Source of the DNA: Deinococcus sp. HSC-46F16
GTDB taxonomy: Bacteria > Deinococcota > Deinococci > Deinococcales > Deinococcaceae
Length of the DNA stretch: 64,000 nt
Assembly: GCF_024171495.1 (NCBI RefSeq)
Contig: NZ_JALJZW010000001.1
Coordinates: forward strand, 682,001-746,000
Reading direction: 5' to 3'
Below, piece by piece: positions 10,666 through 21,745 of this stretch. The translations under genes and the position numbers were made by a program. Within the stretch, counting starts at the first letter, position 1, and the number at the start of each line of letters is the position of its first letter. A model generated the notes under the pieces. The model was not told where the DNA came from, did not search any database, and saw only the letters and a program-made list of their open reading frames with translations.

Positions 10666-11012
10666 ACGGCCAGGCGTCCCCTGCCCGGTCCGCGCCGACC
10701 CAGGGCGGGGGCATTTGTTGACGCGCCATGCACATTTCTCGGCGAGCCGAAGTTTTGGCCGTCCGAAGGAGAGCGGGTGATCCGGACGGCGCCTCCGCCT
10801 TGGCCGGGTGAGGCAGTCTGACAAATTCTTCCCTCCAGTCTTCAGGGGAGTGGGGGCGCACCGCGGTCATGCGTTCCGCCCCAGGAAGGCTTTTCCTGAG
10901 GGAGACTCGCCGTGTTGCTCGCCTGGGTTGGGTGAGGAGGGTTGGTCCCCTGCGCTGCCGTGTGGCCCACTCCCTTGACCCGTCCCGCGCCCCACACCCC
11001 CACCGCTTTTCC
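10666..11012. other. Non-coding gap with a structured segment
   Basis: This stretch of about 350 bases has no convincing gene on either strand. It holds a perfect 8-bp inverted repeat (10758-10765 with 10783-10790, loop of 17 nt), preceded by a T-containing spacer. The region could encode a small RNA or the 3' end of the peptide mRNA. No known riboswitch consensus is recognised. Confidence 0.35.
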
Positions 11013-11018
11013 TATACT
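11013..11018 (+). promoter_or_regulatory. -10 element TATACT of greA
   Basis: It is the best -10 match in this part of the window and lies 8 nt before the greA ATG at 11027. Confidence 0.55.
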
Positions 11019-11026
11019 GGGCCGCT

Positions 11027-11497
<471 letters not shown>

Positions 11498-11510
11498 GCG
11501 GCGAGGGTTC

Positions 11511-11541
11511 GGGGCGGGAGCGGCGCGTCGGCTCCCGCCCC
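11511..11541 (+). terminator. Terminator-like hairpin after greA
   Basis: An 11-bp perfect stem (11511-11521 with 11531-11541) with a 9-nt loop starts 14 nt after the greA stop codon. No T run follows. Confidence 0.55.
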
Positions 11542-11570
11542 CTGCTGCCGCCGCGACCGGTACGAATGGG

Positions 11571-11607
11571 TACAATGCGGCCCGCAAGGCTGGAATCACT
11601 TCCAGCC
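11571..11607 (+). promoter_or_regulatory. malQ promoter and leader hairpin
   Basis: The -10 TACAAT is at 11571-11576. The predicted leader of about 55 nt begins with a perfect 8-bp hairpin with a TCAC loop (11588-11595 with 11600-11607). A GGAGG ribosome-binding site follows about 8 nt before the malQ ATG. Confidence 0.45.
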
Positions 11608-11640
11608 CGTTTCCACCCCTGACCCCTGGAGGCTCCATCC

Positions 11641-13149
11641 ATGACTCTTCAACGTTCCAGCGGCGTGCTGCTGCACCCCACCAGCCTGCCCGGTCCCCAC
11701 GGCATCGGCGAACTGGGCGTACAGGCCCGCGCCTTTATCGACTGGCTCGCGGCGGCCGGGCAGCGGTCCTGGCAGGTGCTCCCCCTGGGTCCCACCGGCT
11801 ACGGCGACAGCCCGTATCAGGCGTTCAGCGCCTTTGCGGGCAATCCGTACCTCGTGGACCTCGCCACCCTGCGGGAAGAAGGCCTGTTCACCGAGGCCGA
11901 CTTCGCTGACCAGCCCAGTTTCGACCCCGGCCGGGTGGACTTCGGCCTCCAGTACGTGTGGCGCAACCGGATGCTGGACCGCGCCCACGCCCGGTTCGCG
12001 GCCGGGGAAGTGCCAGGACTGCGGGCCGAGTTCGACTCCTTCCGGCGGGAGGAGGCGGGCTGGCTGGACGATTACGCCCTCTTCATGGCGCTGAAGGCCG
12101 AGCACGGCGGCGCCGCCTGGAACGCGTGGGCACCCGAGCTGCGCGACCGCGAGGCCGGGGCGCTGGCGGCGGCCCGCGAGCGGCTGGCCGCCGAGGCCGA
12201 GCGGGTGGCCTTCGGGCAGTTCCTGTTTTTCCGGCAGTGGGGGGCACTGCGCGAGTACGCCCGCGCGAGGGACGTGCAGATCATCGGGGACATCCCGATT
12301 TTCGTGGCGCTCGATTCCAGCGACGTGTGGGCCGAGCGCGGCGGCTTCAAGTTCGACGACCGGGGCCAGCCCACGGTGGTCGCGGGCGTGCCGCCGGACT
12401 ACTTCTCGGAGACGGGGCAACTCTGGGGCAATCCGCTCTACCGCTGGGACGCGATGGCGGAGGGCGGCTACGCGTGGTGGATTCGCCGCTTTCAGGGCAG
12501 CCTCAAGCTCTACGACCTGATTCGCATCGACCACTTCCGGGGCTTCGCGGCGTCGTGGGAGATTCCCTTCCCGGCCGAGACGGCAATTCAGGGCGAGTGG
12601 GTCCCCGCTCAGGGCCGCGAGATGCTGGAGGCGGTGCGGGGGGCACTGGGCGCTCTGCCCGTGATTGCGGAGGACCTCGGCGTGATCACCCCGGACGTGG
12701 AGGCGCTGCGCGACGACCTCGGGCTGCCGGGAATGGCGGTGCTGCAATTCGCCTTCGGGGGCGGGGACTTCTCGGTGAACGACTTCCTGCCGCACAACCT
12801 GCGTGAGAATCAGGTCGTCTACACCGGTACCCACGACAACGACACCTCGCGCGGGTGGTGGGCGGCCGCGTCCGAGCAGGAGCGGCACAACTTCCGGGTG
12901 TACACCCACTCCGACCCCCGCGAGGACACCTTCGCGTGGCAGCTCGCCGAGCTGGCCTTCGGGAGCCGCGCCAACCTCGCGGTGGTGCCGCTGCAAGACC
13001 TGCTCAACCTGGGCACCGAGGCCCGCATGAACCTGCCGGGCACGACCGGACCGCACAACTGGACGTGGCGCTATGCAGAAGGCGACCTGACGCTCGAACT
13101 CGCCGCACGGGTGCGCGAGCTGACCGGGCGGACGGGCCGCAGCGGGTAA
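11641..13149 (+). CDS. malQ: 4-alpha-glucanotransferase (amylomaltase)
   Basis: A 502-residue GH77 enzyme that transfers alpha-1,4-glucan segments between malto-oligosaccharides and releases glucose. The opening RSSGVLLHPTSLPGPHGIG is diagnostic. The nucleophile is Asp297 in RIDHFRG, the acid/base is Glu344 in IAEDLG, and the third acid is Asp399 in GTHDND. The length matches the Thermus-type short amylomaltase (about 500 residues), without the long N-terminal extension of the E. coli protein. It is preceded by a -10, a leader hairpin and GGAGG. It forms part of the scattered alpha-glucan set with the glucosidase at 6.3 kb and the amylase at 20.2 kb. Confidence 0.95.
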   Translation: MTLQRSSGVLLHPTSLPGPHGIGELGVQARAFIDWLAAAGQRSWQVLPLGPTGYGDSPYQAFSAFAGNPYLVDLATLREEGLFTEADFADQPSFDPGRVDFGLQYVWRNRMLDRAHARFAAGEVPGLRAEFDSFRREEAGWLDDYALFMALKAEHGGAAWNAWAPELRDREAGALAAARERLAAEAERVAFGQFLFFRQWGALREYARARDVQIIGDIPIFVALDSSDVWAERGGFKFDDRGQPTVVAGVPPDYFSETGQLWGNPLYRWDAMAEGGYAWWIRRFQGSLKLYDLIRIDHFRGFAASWEIPFPAETAIQGEWVPAQGREMLEAVRGALGALPVIAEDLGVITPDVEALRDDLGLPGMAVLQFAFGGGDFSVNDFLPHNLRENQVVYTGTHDNDTSRGWWAAASEQERHNFRVYTHSDPREDTFAWQLAELAFGSRANLAVVPLQDLLNLGTEARMNLPGTTGPHNWTWRYAEGDLTLELAARVRELTGRTGRSG

Positions 13150-13166
13150 AGCGGGGAGCGAGGGTA

Positions 13167-13201
13167 GGGCGCGGGAGCCGAGGGTCACCTCTCCCGCGCC
13201 C
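13167..13201 (+). terminator. Hairpin after malQ, abutting the next promoter
   Basis: An 11-bp perfect stem (13167-13177 with 13191-13201) ends directly before the TATCCT -10 of the adenosyltransferase gene. Termination and initiation signals are therefore back to back. Confidence 0.5.
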
Positions 13202-13207
13202 TATCCT
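13202..13207 (+). promoter_or_regulatory. -10 element TATCCT of the adenosyltransferase gene
   Basis: It lies 7 nt before the ATG at 13215, giving a predicted leaderless mRNA. Confidence 0.5.
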
Positions 13208-13214
13208 GTCCCCC

Positions 13215-13767
<553 letters not shown>

Positions 13768-13769
<2 letters not shown>

Positions 13770-13803
13770 CGGGACGGGGACCGAGGCCTCCCCGCGTCCC
13801 GCT
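13768..13803. terminator. Bidirectional terminator-like hairpin
   Basis: A long interrupted stem (13768-13780 with 13789-13803) overlaps the stop of the adenosyltransferase gene and lies 16 nt from the end of the convergent amidase gene. Confidence 0.5.
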
Positions 13804-13818
13804 GACTGCCCCCTCCCC

Positions 13819-14925
13819 CTACTTCGTATTCAGGAAGTCCAGAATCGCCCGCGCGATCGCCGACGCGATGCGGTCGCGGTAGGCGTCCTGGGAGAGCTTG
13901 GCGCCCTCGACCGGGTTGGAGCCGAAGCCGATCTCGATCAGGATGGCGGGCGTGGTGGGGTTGCGGATGACGTAAAAGGCGTCGGTGAGGACGCCCCGGT
14001 TCAGGGCGCCCGTCGCCTTCACCAGATTGGCCTGGACCTTCTGGGCGAGCTGGCGCGAGAAGGCGAGCTTGGCCTGCACGAGGAGGTCCCCGAGCAGGTT
14101 CTGGGCGCTGTTGGTGGCCTGCTGGGTAAGCTTCTGACCCACCGACCCGCCGCCGTTTTCCTGAATGGCGAGGCTGCGGCTGCGGCCCGGCATGGGCTGG
14201 CCGAAGTAATAGGTCTCGACCCCGTGCGCCGCCGGGTTGGTGGAGGCGTTGACATGGATGCTGATAAAGGCGGCGGCCTTGTCGTTTTGCGCGAGGCGCG
14301 AGCGGGCTTCGAGGTCGGTGGCCTTGTCGGGATGAAGGTGGCGGTCGGTCTCGCGGGTCATGATGACTTCCACGCCGTGCTGCTCGAGTTCCCGGCGAAC
14401 GCGCAGCGCCACGGCGAGGTTGACCTCCTCCTCCTGCACCCAGCGGCTCTGCATGCCGGGGTCGTTGCCGCCGTGCCCGGCGTCGAGCACGACGCGGGGG
14501 CGGGTGACCACCTTCGGCGTGGCCGTGCTGGCGGGGCGGGCGACGGCGGCGGACTTGGGCGCCGGGGTGGAGGCGGCCACCGGGGTCCGCAGGGCGTCCA
14601 CGACGAGCCGCGCGGGCTGGCCTCCCCCGGCGGGCAGCACCTCGACCCGCGCCCCCGAAAAGCCCGCCGTCAGGGTGAGGGTCACCGTGCTCCCGCTGAC
14701 GCTGTAAGCCCCCAGGCCAGGCACGCTGAGCTTGCCGGACGCGGCGGGCAAACTCAGGCCCAGCTTCACGGTCACGGTCTGGCCCTTCACGGTGCTCGCC
14801 GCCGTGGTCACGCGGGGCAGGTCGAAGACGGCGCGGGTGTATCCCTCGTGCGCCCACACGCGGGGCGCCGCCGAGGCGGCCGGAGCAAGCAGCAGCAACG
14901 GGAGCAGGGGGATCAGGGGCTTCAC
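13819..14925 (-). CDS. N-acetylmuramoyl-L-alanine amidase (Amidase_3) with AMIN-like domain
   Basis: A 368-residue exported zinc amidase that cleaves the bond between MurNAc and the peptide stem of peptidoglycan. Residues 1-19 are a signal peptide. Residues 20-115 form a beta-rich AMIN-like targeting domain, followed by an Ala/Pro linker. The Amidase_3 domain runs from about 142 to the end, with the zinc ligands His151 (DAGHGG), Glu166 (EEEVN) and His224 (SIHVNAS) and the catalytic Glu331 (LIEIGFGSN). The GTG start at 14925 was chosen because it begins the signal peptide and has a TACACT -10 8 nt upstream. It resembles AmiC-type cell-separation amidases. Confidence 0.9.
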   Translation of the reverse strand: MKPLIPLLPLLLLAPAASAAPRVWAHEGYTRAVFDLPRVTTAASTVKGQTVTVKLGLSLPAASGKLSVPGLGAYSVSGSTVTLTLTAGFSGARVEVLPAGGGQPARLVVDALRTPVAASTPAPKSAAVARPASTATPKVVTRPRVVLDAGHGGNDPGMQSRWVQEEEVNLAVALRVRRELEQHGVEVIMTRETDRHLHPDKATDLEARSRLAQNDKAAAFISIHVNASTNPAAHGVETYYFGQPMPGRSRSLAIQENGGGSVGQKLTQQATNSAQNLLGDLLVQAKLAFSRQLAQKVQANLVKATGALNRGVLTDAFYVIRNPTTPAILIEIGFGSNPVEGAKLSQDAYRDRIASAIARAILDFLNTK

Positions 14926-14933
14926 TGCCCCCG

Positions 14934-14939
14934 AGTGTA
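14934..14939 (-). promoter_or_regulatory. -10 element TACACT of the amidase gene
   Basis: Read on the minus strand, it lies 8 nt from the GTG at 14925. Confidence 0.5.
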
Positions 14940-15026
14940 GCCCCCGTTTCTTTGAGAAAGCATGAAGTTTCCGGCAGGCTGAACCGGGTCTGACGGGGGG
15001 GCTCACCGGGCTCAGGGGCAGGCCGC

Positions 15027-15032
15027 TAGGGT
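15027..15032 (+). promoter_or_regulatory. -10 element TAGGGT of the OstA-like gene
   Basis: It lies 6 nt before the ATG at 15039 and is divergent from the amidase promoter about 90 bp away. Confidence 0.4.
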
Positions 15033-15038
15033 GGGGGC

Positions 15039-15671
15039 ATGAAACGTGTCCTTCTTCCCCTCCTCGCTGCCCTGACGCTGGGCACGGGGGGCGCCGTCAC
15101 TTTCGGCGGGCTGAACGTGACCCCGCGCGGGGCGCAGAACCTCAACCTCGAAACCGGGGCGACCGAGTTTCCCACGGGCGGCACCGTGACCGACAGCAAG
15201 GGCGGCGTGCGCCTGACCGCCGAGCGGCTGCAACTGCACCCCGGCGAGCGCCTCAGCGCCCAGGGAGTCACCCTGACGACCAAGCAGGGCGGCACCCTGC
15301 GGGCCGCGACCCTCACCTACGACCTGAAGGGCGGCGTGGTCATGGCGACCGGCTCGGCGAACTACAGCGACGCCCGCATGAAGGGCCTGACCGCCGAGCG
15401 GATGGTCCTGAACGTGAAGACCGGCTTCGTGAGCGCCCACGGGGGCGTGCGGGCGCAGAGCCCGCAGCTCAGCGCCTCGGCCCTCGCCTTCGACGGCCGC
15501 ACCGCGCAAACCGTGCTGGCGGGTCCGGCCCGCCTGAGCGTGAACGGGAACGCCCTGGAGGCGGGCACGGGGGGGCACCTGCTGCTGACCTTCAGCGCCC
15601 AGCGGCTGCTGCGGGCGACGGCGAAGCCGGACGCGGGCACACTGAAGCGGTTCGCGCCCTACCTGAAGTAA
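15039..15671 (+). CDS. Exported LptA/OstA-like beta-jellyroll protein
   Basis: A 210-residue exported protein. Residues 1-19 are a signal peptide. The rest is a repetitive beta-strand pattern with typical OstA phrases such as RLTAERLQLHPGERLSAQG, LTYDLKGGVVMATGSA and GLTAERMVLN. In Proteobacteria the LptA/OstA fold carries lipopolysaccharide across the periplasm. Deinococcus has an outer membrane-like layer but is not known to make classical LPS, so here it may carry another envelope lipid (inference). It is divergent from the amidase gene and is closed by a strong hairpin. Confidence 0.75.
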   Translation: MKRVLLPLLAALTLGTGGAVTFGGLNVTPRGAQNLNLETGATEFPTGGTVTDSKGGVRLTAERLQLHPGERLSAQGVTLTTKQGGTLRAATLTYDLKGGVVMATGSANYSDARMKGLTAERMVLNVKTGFVSAHGGVRAQSPQLSASALAFDGRTAQTVLAGPARLSVNGNALEAGTGGHLLLTFSAQRLLRATAKPDAGTLKRFAPYLK

Positions 15672-15686
15672 GGCGGCAGCGGGAAA

Positions 15687-15715
15687 GCGGCGCCGGGGTC
15701 CTCCCCCGGCGCCGC
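15687..15715. terminator. Strong bidirectional hairpin terminator
   Basis: A perfect 12-bp GC stem (15687-15698 with 15704-15715) with a 5-nt loop lies between the convergent OstA-like and HD-GYP genes. Confidence 0.65.
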
Positions 15716-15730
15716 TCTCCCGCCCCACCT

Positions 15731-16465
15731 TCAGGGGCGCAGGTCGCGGAAGCCCAGCACCTCGCGCACGAAGAGGCGGGCGAGGCGGGGGTCGAACTGA
15801 CTGCCCGCACCCCGCAGAATCACGCGGGCGGCCTCGCACTCGCACCACGCGGGCTTGTAGGGCCGGGCGCTGATCAGGGCGTCGAACACGTCCGCGATGG
15901 CGACGATGCGGGCCGCGAGGGGAATGCGGCGGCAGCGCAGGCCACGGGGGTAGCCGCCCCCGTCCCAGCGTTCGTGGTGGTGGCGCACGGCGGCGACGGC
16001 GGCGGCAGGGAGCGGCAGGGGCGTGAGCAGTTCGGCGCCCCACGCCGCGTGGCCCTGCACCAGCGTCCGTTCCTCGCCGGTCAGCGGCCCCGGCTTGTCC
16101 AGCACCTCACGCGGCACTCGCACCTTGCCGAGGTCGTGCAGCGCCGCCCCCCAGCGCACCGCGCGGACCTCCTCGGAGGACAGCCCGGCGGCCTCGGCCA
16201 GAGAGACCGCCAGCTCCACCACCCGCCGCCCGTGGCCCTGGCCTCCACCCTGTACGGAGGCCAGCAGTTCCACAGCCGTGTCGAGGGCCAGGTCCGAGTG
16301 GGCGGACAGGCGGTTTGCCGCCGCCCAGGTTGCCTCAGTGTCCACCCCCAGCTCGGCCAGCCGGGCCAGCACCTCCCCCGCTCCCTGCCGAATGGCCCCG
16401 GCCCGCAACCCACAGGGACAGGCGGGCCAGGCCGCAGGAGGGGACGGGGGAGCGAGCGCGAGCAT
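15731..16465 (-). CDS. HD-GYP domain protein, putative cyclic-di-GMP phosphodiesterase
   Basis: A 244-residue cytosolic protein whose C-terminal 175 residues form an HD-GYP domain, expected to hydrolyse cyclic di-GMP. Counted from the upstream in-frame ATG at 16471, the motifs are His112-Asp113 (LHDLGK), His141 (QGHAAWG), HHHERWDGGGYP (164-175, with GGGYP in the GYP position) and Asp194 (IADVFDALIS). The N-terminal 25 residues are Pro/Ala-rich without a known sensor domain. The internal ATG at 16465 is preferred because a TATCTT -10 sits 7 nt before it, while it would touch the other ATG. A GGDEF cyclase lies at 32.7 kb. Confidence 0.87.
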   Translation of the reverse strand: MLALAPPSPPAAWPACPCGLRAGAIRQGAGEVLARLAELGVDTEATWAAANRLSAHSDLALDTAVELLASVQGGGQGHGRRVVELAVSLAEAAGLSSEEVRAVRWGAALHDLGKVRVPREVLDKPGPLTGEERTLVQGHAAWGAELLTPLPLPAAAVAAVRHHHERWDGGGYPRGLRCRRIPLAARIVAIADVFDALISARPYKPAWCECEAARVILRGAGSQFDPRLARLFVREVLGFRDLRP

Positions 16466-16549
16466 AAGCATGAAGATACGTTAAAACTCCGGGTGTGAGG
16501 AAGGGGTGATCGTCCCTTCGGGGAGGAGGGCGCCGGGCCGCGCGTCCAC

Positions 16550-16555
16550 TAAGGT
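16550..16555 (+). promoter_or_regulatory. -10 element TAAGGT of the ymdB-like gene
   Basis: It lies 6 nt before the ATG at 16562. Confidence 0.45.
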
Positions 16556-16561
16556 TGGACC

Positions 16562-17353
16562 ATGTTGCGTGTGCTGTTTGTGGGGGACGTGTACGGCCAG
16601 CCGGGGCGAAAGCTGCTGAGCCAGCATCTGCCGGGACTGAGGCCCGAGTTCGATTTCATCATCGTGAACGGCGAAAACGCGGCCGGGGGCTTCGGCCTGC
16701 ACCGCGAGGCGGCGGCGGCGATCCTGGCGGCGGGGGCGGGGTGCATTACCCTGGGCAACCACGCCTGGCACCACAAGGACGTCTTTGCCCTGATGCTGGA
16801 CGAGGCCCAGTTTCCCATCGTCCGCCCCCTGAACTACGCCGACCCCGGCACGCCGGGCGTGGGCTGGCGCTCCTTCGACGTGAGGACGGCGGCGGGGGGC
16901 AGCGAGCGGCTGACGGTCGTGAACGTGCTGGGACGCGTTTTCATGGAGGCGGTCGCCAACCCCTTTCAGGCGATGGACGAGCTGCTGACGCGGGACGACC
17001 TCGGTACCGTCTTCGTGGACATGCACGCCGAGGCGACGAGCGAGAAAGCGGCCCTCGCATGGCACCTCGACGGGCGGGTGGCCGCCGTGATCGGCACGCA
17101 CACCCACGTCCCCACCGCCGACACGCGCATCCTGCCGGGGGGAACCGCCTTCCAGACCGACGTGGGCTTTACCGGGCCGCACCGCAGCGTCATCGGGGCG
17201 GACCCCGAGGGACCCGTCCAGAAGTTCCTGACCGAGCGGCCCTGGCGCTTCACCGTGGCGGGCGGCCCAGCGGAACTCAATGCGGTGCGGCTGGAGCTGG
17301 AGGGGAACCGCGCCCGGTCCGCAGAGCGCTACCGTTACGTGGAGGAGGGCTAG
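16562..17353 (+). CDS. YmdB-family metallophosphoesterase (2',3'-cyclic nucleotide phosphodiesterase)
   Basis: A 263-residue binuclear-metal phosphoesterase of the TIGR00282/YmdB family. All family motifs are present: [10 protein letters not shown] at the N-terminus, [34 protein letters not shown] and [20 protein letters not shown] with FQTDVG. In Bacillus, YmdB affects biofilm and motility choice by cleaving 2',3'-cyclic nucleotides and RNA-linked targets. In Deinococcus a homologous phosphodiesterase has been linked to 2',3'-cAMP metabolism (from general knowledge). The TAG stop is 1 nt before the ATG of ppc, so the two are cotranscribed. Confidence 0.92.
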   Translation: MLRVLFVGDVYGQPGRKLLSQHLPGLRPEFDFIIVNGENAAGGFGLHREAAAAILAAGAGCITLGNHAWHHKDVFALMLDEAQFPIVRPLNYADPGTPGVGWRSFDVRTAAGGSERLTVVNVLGRVFMEAVANPFQAMDELLTRDDLGTVFVDMHAEATSEKAALAWHLDGRVAAVIGTHTHVPTADTRILPGGTAFQTDVGFTGPHRSVIGADPEGPVQKFLTERPWRFTVAGGPAELNAVRLELEGNRARSAERYRYVEEG

Positions 17354-17354
17354 C

Positions 17355-19835
17355 ATGGCGCTGAACCACGACGTGAACCTGCTGGGCCGGACGCTGGGGC
17401 AGGTGCTCAGGGAGCAGGAGGGGGAAGGCTTTTTCGACCTCGTGGAGGAGGTGCGCCGCCTCGTGCGCGAGGTGCGGGCGGGGGGCGACGACCCGGAGTT
17501 GCACGCCCTGCTGGAAGGGCTGGACGCGGGCACGGCGGCCAACCTCGTGCGGGCCTTTACCTGGTACTTCCAGCTCGTCAACCTGGCCGAGGAATATGAG
17601 CGGGTGCGGGTCCTGTCGGGGACGCAGGGAGTACGGCCTCAAAGCCTGGAGGGGGCACTGACCGAGCTGAAGGCGCAGGGCCTGAGTGCCGAGGACGCGG
17701 AGGCCCTGATCGGGCGGCTGAACCTCGGCCTGACCTTCACCGCCCACCCCACCGAGATGCGGCGGCGGACGGTGCGGCACCACCTCGTCGAGATCGCCCG
17801 CGCTCTGCCCGACCTGGAGCGTGAGGAGGCGCAGGAGGAGGTCGCCGCGCACGTCGAGGCGCTGTGGGGCACCCCCGAACTGCGGCGGCTGCGGCCCACC
17901 GTGCAGGACGAGGTCAAGGGCGGGCTGACCTACCTGACCTCCATCACGCGGGCGCTGCCGGAATTGCAGCGGGACCTCACGGGGGCCTTTCGGCGGGTGT
18001 ACGGGCGGGAGACGGCAGCGACCCTGCCGCTCTCCTTTTCCTCGTGGATGGGGGGCGACCGCGACGGCAACCCCTTCGTGACGCCGGAGGCCACCCGCGA
18101 GGCCCTGGCCCTGCACCGCGAGCGGGCACGCGAGCTGCTGCTGCCTGCCCTGCGCCGCGCCTACGCCGACCTCAGCCAGGAGGAGCTGGAGGACAGCGGC
18201 GGCACCTTCCGGACCGAGATTCAGGCCTTGTACGCGGAGGTGCAGGGTGGGACCGTCCCCGACCTCGTGCCCCGGCTGGAGGCCTTGCGGGAACGGCTGA
18301 TCGCGGAAGGCCAGCCTCGTAGTGCCGAGCGGCTGCTGGCCCCGCTGCTGACGGTGGCCCGTGTGTTCGGCACCCACCTCGTCAGCCTGGATATCCGCGA
18401 GCACAGTGGGCAGACCGAGGCGGCCGTCGCGCGGCTGCTGGCTGCCGCCGGGGTGGAGGACGACTACCTGGCGCTGCCCGAGCACGCCCGGCAGGAGGTC
18501 CTGACCCGAGAGCTGCGCTCCCGCCGCCCGCTGTGGCCCGCCGGGGAGCCGCTGACGCCCGAGCTGGAAACGGCGGTCGGGCCGCTGCGCGAGGTGCAGG
18601 CGGCGATCCGGGCGAGCGGTCCCCGCGCCTTCGGCCGCTACGTGATCAGCATGGCCGAGAGCGTCAGCGACGTGCTGGAGCCGCTGCTGCTCGCGCGGGA
18701 GGTGGGGGTGCGGGTGCTGCCGGTGCCCCTCTTCGAGACGCTGGCCGACCTGCGCCGCGCTCCAGGGGTCGTCTGGGAGCTGCTCGCCCTGCCGGAGTAC
18801 CGGGCGGTGCTGGGCGACGACGTGCAGGAGATCATGCTGGGCTATTCGGATTCCAACAAAGACGCGGGGTTCCTGGCGGCGAACTGGGCGTTGCACGAGG
18901 CGCAGCGGCAACTCAGCGAGGTCTGCCGCCGGGCGGGGGTGCGCTGGCGCTTTTTCCACGGGCGCGGCACGTCCATCGGGCGGGGGGGTGGCCCGGCGTC
19001 GCGGGCGATCCTGGGACAGCCCGCCGGGACGATTGACGCGGGGCTGCGCCTCACCGAGCAGGGGGAGGCGCTGGCCGACAAGTACAGCCACCCCGTCCTG
19101 GCGCGGCGCAATCTGGAACAGGCCCTCTATGGGATGCTTCTCGCCGCCGCCCGCCCCGCCGACGAGCCGCCCGCCGAGTGGACGGCGGCGCTGGGCCGCG
19201 CGGCGGAAGCGAGCGCCGCCGCCTACCGGGCGCTGGTGGACGACCCCGACTTCCTGCCCTTTTTCGAGGCCGTCACCCCCATCCACGAGATTTCGCGCCT
19301 GAACATCGCCTCGCGCCCGGTGCGGCGGCCCGGAGCGCCCACCTTGTCGAACCTCCGCGCGATTCCCTGGGTGATGAGCTGGACGCAAAACCGCGCCAAT
19401 CTCCCCGGCTGGTACGGGCTGGCCGAGGGGTTGCGCGAGATCGGCCCCGAACTGGCCGGGACGATGTACGCCCAGTGGCCCTTCTTCCGCTCGGTGCTCG
19501 ACAACGCGCAGATGAGCCTCGCCAAGACGGACCTGCTGATCTTCGAGGAATACCTGCGCCTGACCGGAAGCAGCCCGCTCGCCGCGCGGCTGAAGGAGGC
19601 CTATGCAGAGACGGTGCGGCGGGTGGAAGAGGCGGTGGGCACCGAGCTGCTGGCGAACGAGCCAAGGCTGCGCGAGAGCATCCGGCTGCGCAACCCCTAC
19701 ATCGACCCCATCCACCGCATCCAGGCCGAGCTGCTGCGCCGCGCCCGGGCGGAGGCAGAGGGCGAGGCGACTTTCGAGCGCCCGCTGCTGCTGAGCCTCC
19801 AGGGAATCGCGGCGGGGGTACGGAATACGGGGTGA
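17355..19835 (+). CDS. ppc: Phosphoenolpyruvate carboxylase
   Basis: An 826-residue enzyme that makes oxaloacetate from PEP and bicarbonate to refill the TCA cycle. The first catalytic motif, FTAHPTEMRRRTVR, is near residue 128. SWMGGDRDGNPFV is near 230 and the catalytic glycine loop FHGRGTSIGRGGGP near 535. The C-terminus ends in the required RNTG (family form QNTG). The protein is slightly shorter than the roughly 880-residue enterobacterial enzyme, as expected for compact bacterial forms. ATG at 17355 follows GGAGG at the end of the ymdB-like gene. Feedback regulation by aspartate or malate is a family property and not shown here. Confidence 0.95.
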   Translation: MALNHDVNLLGRTLGQVLREQEGEGFFDLVEEVRRLVREVRAGGDDPELHALLEGLDAGTAANLVRAFTWYFQLVNLAEEYERVRVLSGTQGVRPQSLEGALTELKAQGLSAEDAEALIGRLNLGLTFTAHPTEMRRRTVRHHLVEIARALPDLEREEAQEEVAAHVEALWGTPELRRLRPTVQDEVKGGLTYLTSITRALPELQRDLTGAFRRVYGRETAATLPLSFSSWMGGDRDGNPFVTPEATREALALHRERARELLLPALRRAYADLSQEELEDSGGTFRTEIQALYAEVQGGTVPDLVPRLEALRERLIAEGQPRSAERLLAPLLTVARVFGTHLVSLDIREHSGQTEAAVARLLAAAGVEDDYLALPEHARQEVLTRELRSRRPLWPAGEPLTPELETAVGPLREVQAAIRASGPRAFGRYVISMAESVSDVLEPLLLAREVGVRVLPVPLFETLADLRRAPGVVWELLALPEYRAVLGDDVQEIMLGYSDSNKDAGFLAANWALHEAQRQLSEVCRRAGVRWRFFHGRGTSIGRGGGPASRAILGQPAGTIDAGLRLTEQGEALADKYSHPVLARRNLEQALYGMLLAAARPADEPPAEWTAALGRAAEASAAAYRALVDDPDFLPFFEAVTPIHEISRLNIASRPVRRPGAPTLSNLRAIPWVMSWTQNRANLPGWYGLAEGLREIGPELAGTMYAQWPFFRSVLDNAQMSLAKTDLLIFEEYLRLTGSSPLAARLKEAYAETVRRVEEAVGTELLANEPRLRESIRLRNPYIDPIHRIQAELLRRARAEAEGEATFERPLLLSLQGIAAGVRNTG

Positions 19836-20225
19836 GGGGGCGGTGGGCGGAGAAGGTGGTCACACGCCCCCTCACCCCGTTGCTTCGCAACGCCCCTCTT
19901 CCGCAGGGGGCGAGGGGTAAAACATGCTCTCGCAAAAGCCGTCTTTTTCCTGTGTCAGCCGATCTCAACGTCCCCGCCTTGCGAGTCCAATTTCCAGGCA
20001 GACGAGCCGTTCGGCGCATCTGCGCCGAGGCCCTTCACTTGGGCGGCAGGATGGCGTGGAGGGGGAAACGGGGGCGAGGCAGACCGGGACGGAATATGGG
20101 GGGGCGACCTTTGCCTAGCGCAGCGCCGCTCCCCCTTCCCTCTGGGGAGGGGGCTGGGGGGTGGGGCAAGCCGGATCAAGATGCCCAGCCCTAAAGCATC
20201 CACGCAGCAACCCAACCCCACACGC
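19836..20225. repeat. Non-coding gap with two GC-rich palindromic repeat-like blocks
   Basis: No gene is convincing in this stretch of about 390 bases. Block one (about 19867-19918) pairs CCCCTCACCCC with GGGGGCGAGGGG around an inner GTTGC-TTC-GCAAC hairpin. Block two (about 20128-20166) pairs CCCCCTTCCC with GGGGAGGGGG. A similar block lies at 24807-24846. They look like members of a dispersed palindromic family rather than ordinary terminators, though the first may end ppc transcription. Confidence 0.4.
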
Positions 20226-20231
20226 TACCCT
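20226..20231 (+). promoter_or_regulatory. -10 element TACCCT of the alpha-amylase gene
   Basis: It lies 6 nt before the ATG at 20238. It fixes this start over the in-frame ATG at 20181. Confidence 0.5.
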
Positions 20232-20237
20232 GCCCCC

Positions 20238-21689
<1,452 letters not shown>

Positions 21690-21731
21690 GCGTGAGGCTA
21701 GGCCCAAACGCCTAACCCTGCGCCGCTGCAC

Positions 21732-21737
21732 TACCAT
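21732..21737 (+). promoter_or_regulatory. -10 element TACCAT of the CLC gene
   Basis: It lies 8 nt before the ATG at 21746. Confidence 0.4.
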
Positions 21738-21745
21738 GCAGCGCG

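Noticed and set aside
13150..13214. Cobalamin riboswitch before the adenosyltransferase
   Set aside because: The gap is only 65 bases, filled by a hairpin and the -10, with no B12-box-like sequence.
17277..19715. Minus-strand open frame of about 810 codons
   Set aside because: It is antisense to ppc, which has all catalytic motifs.
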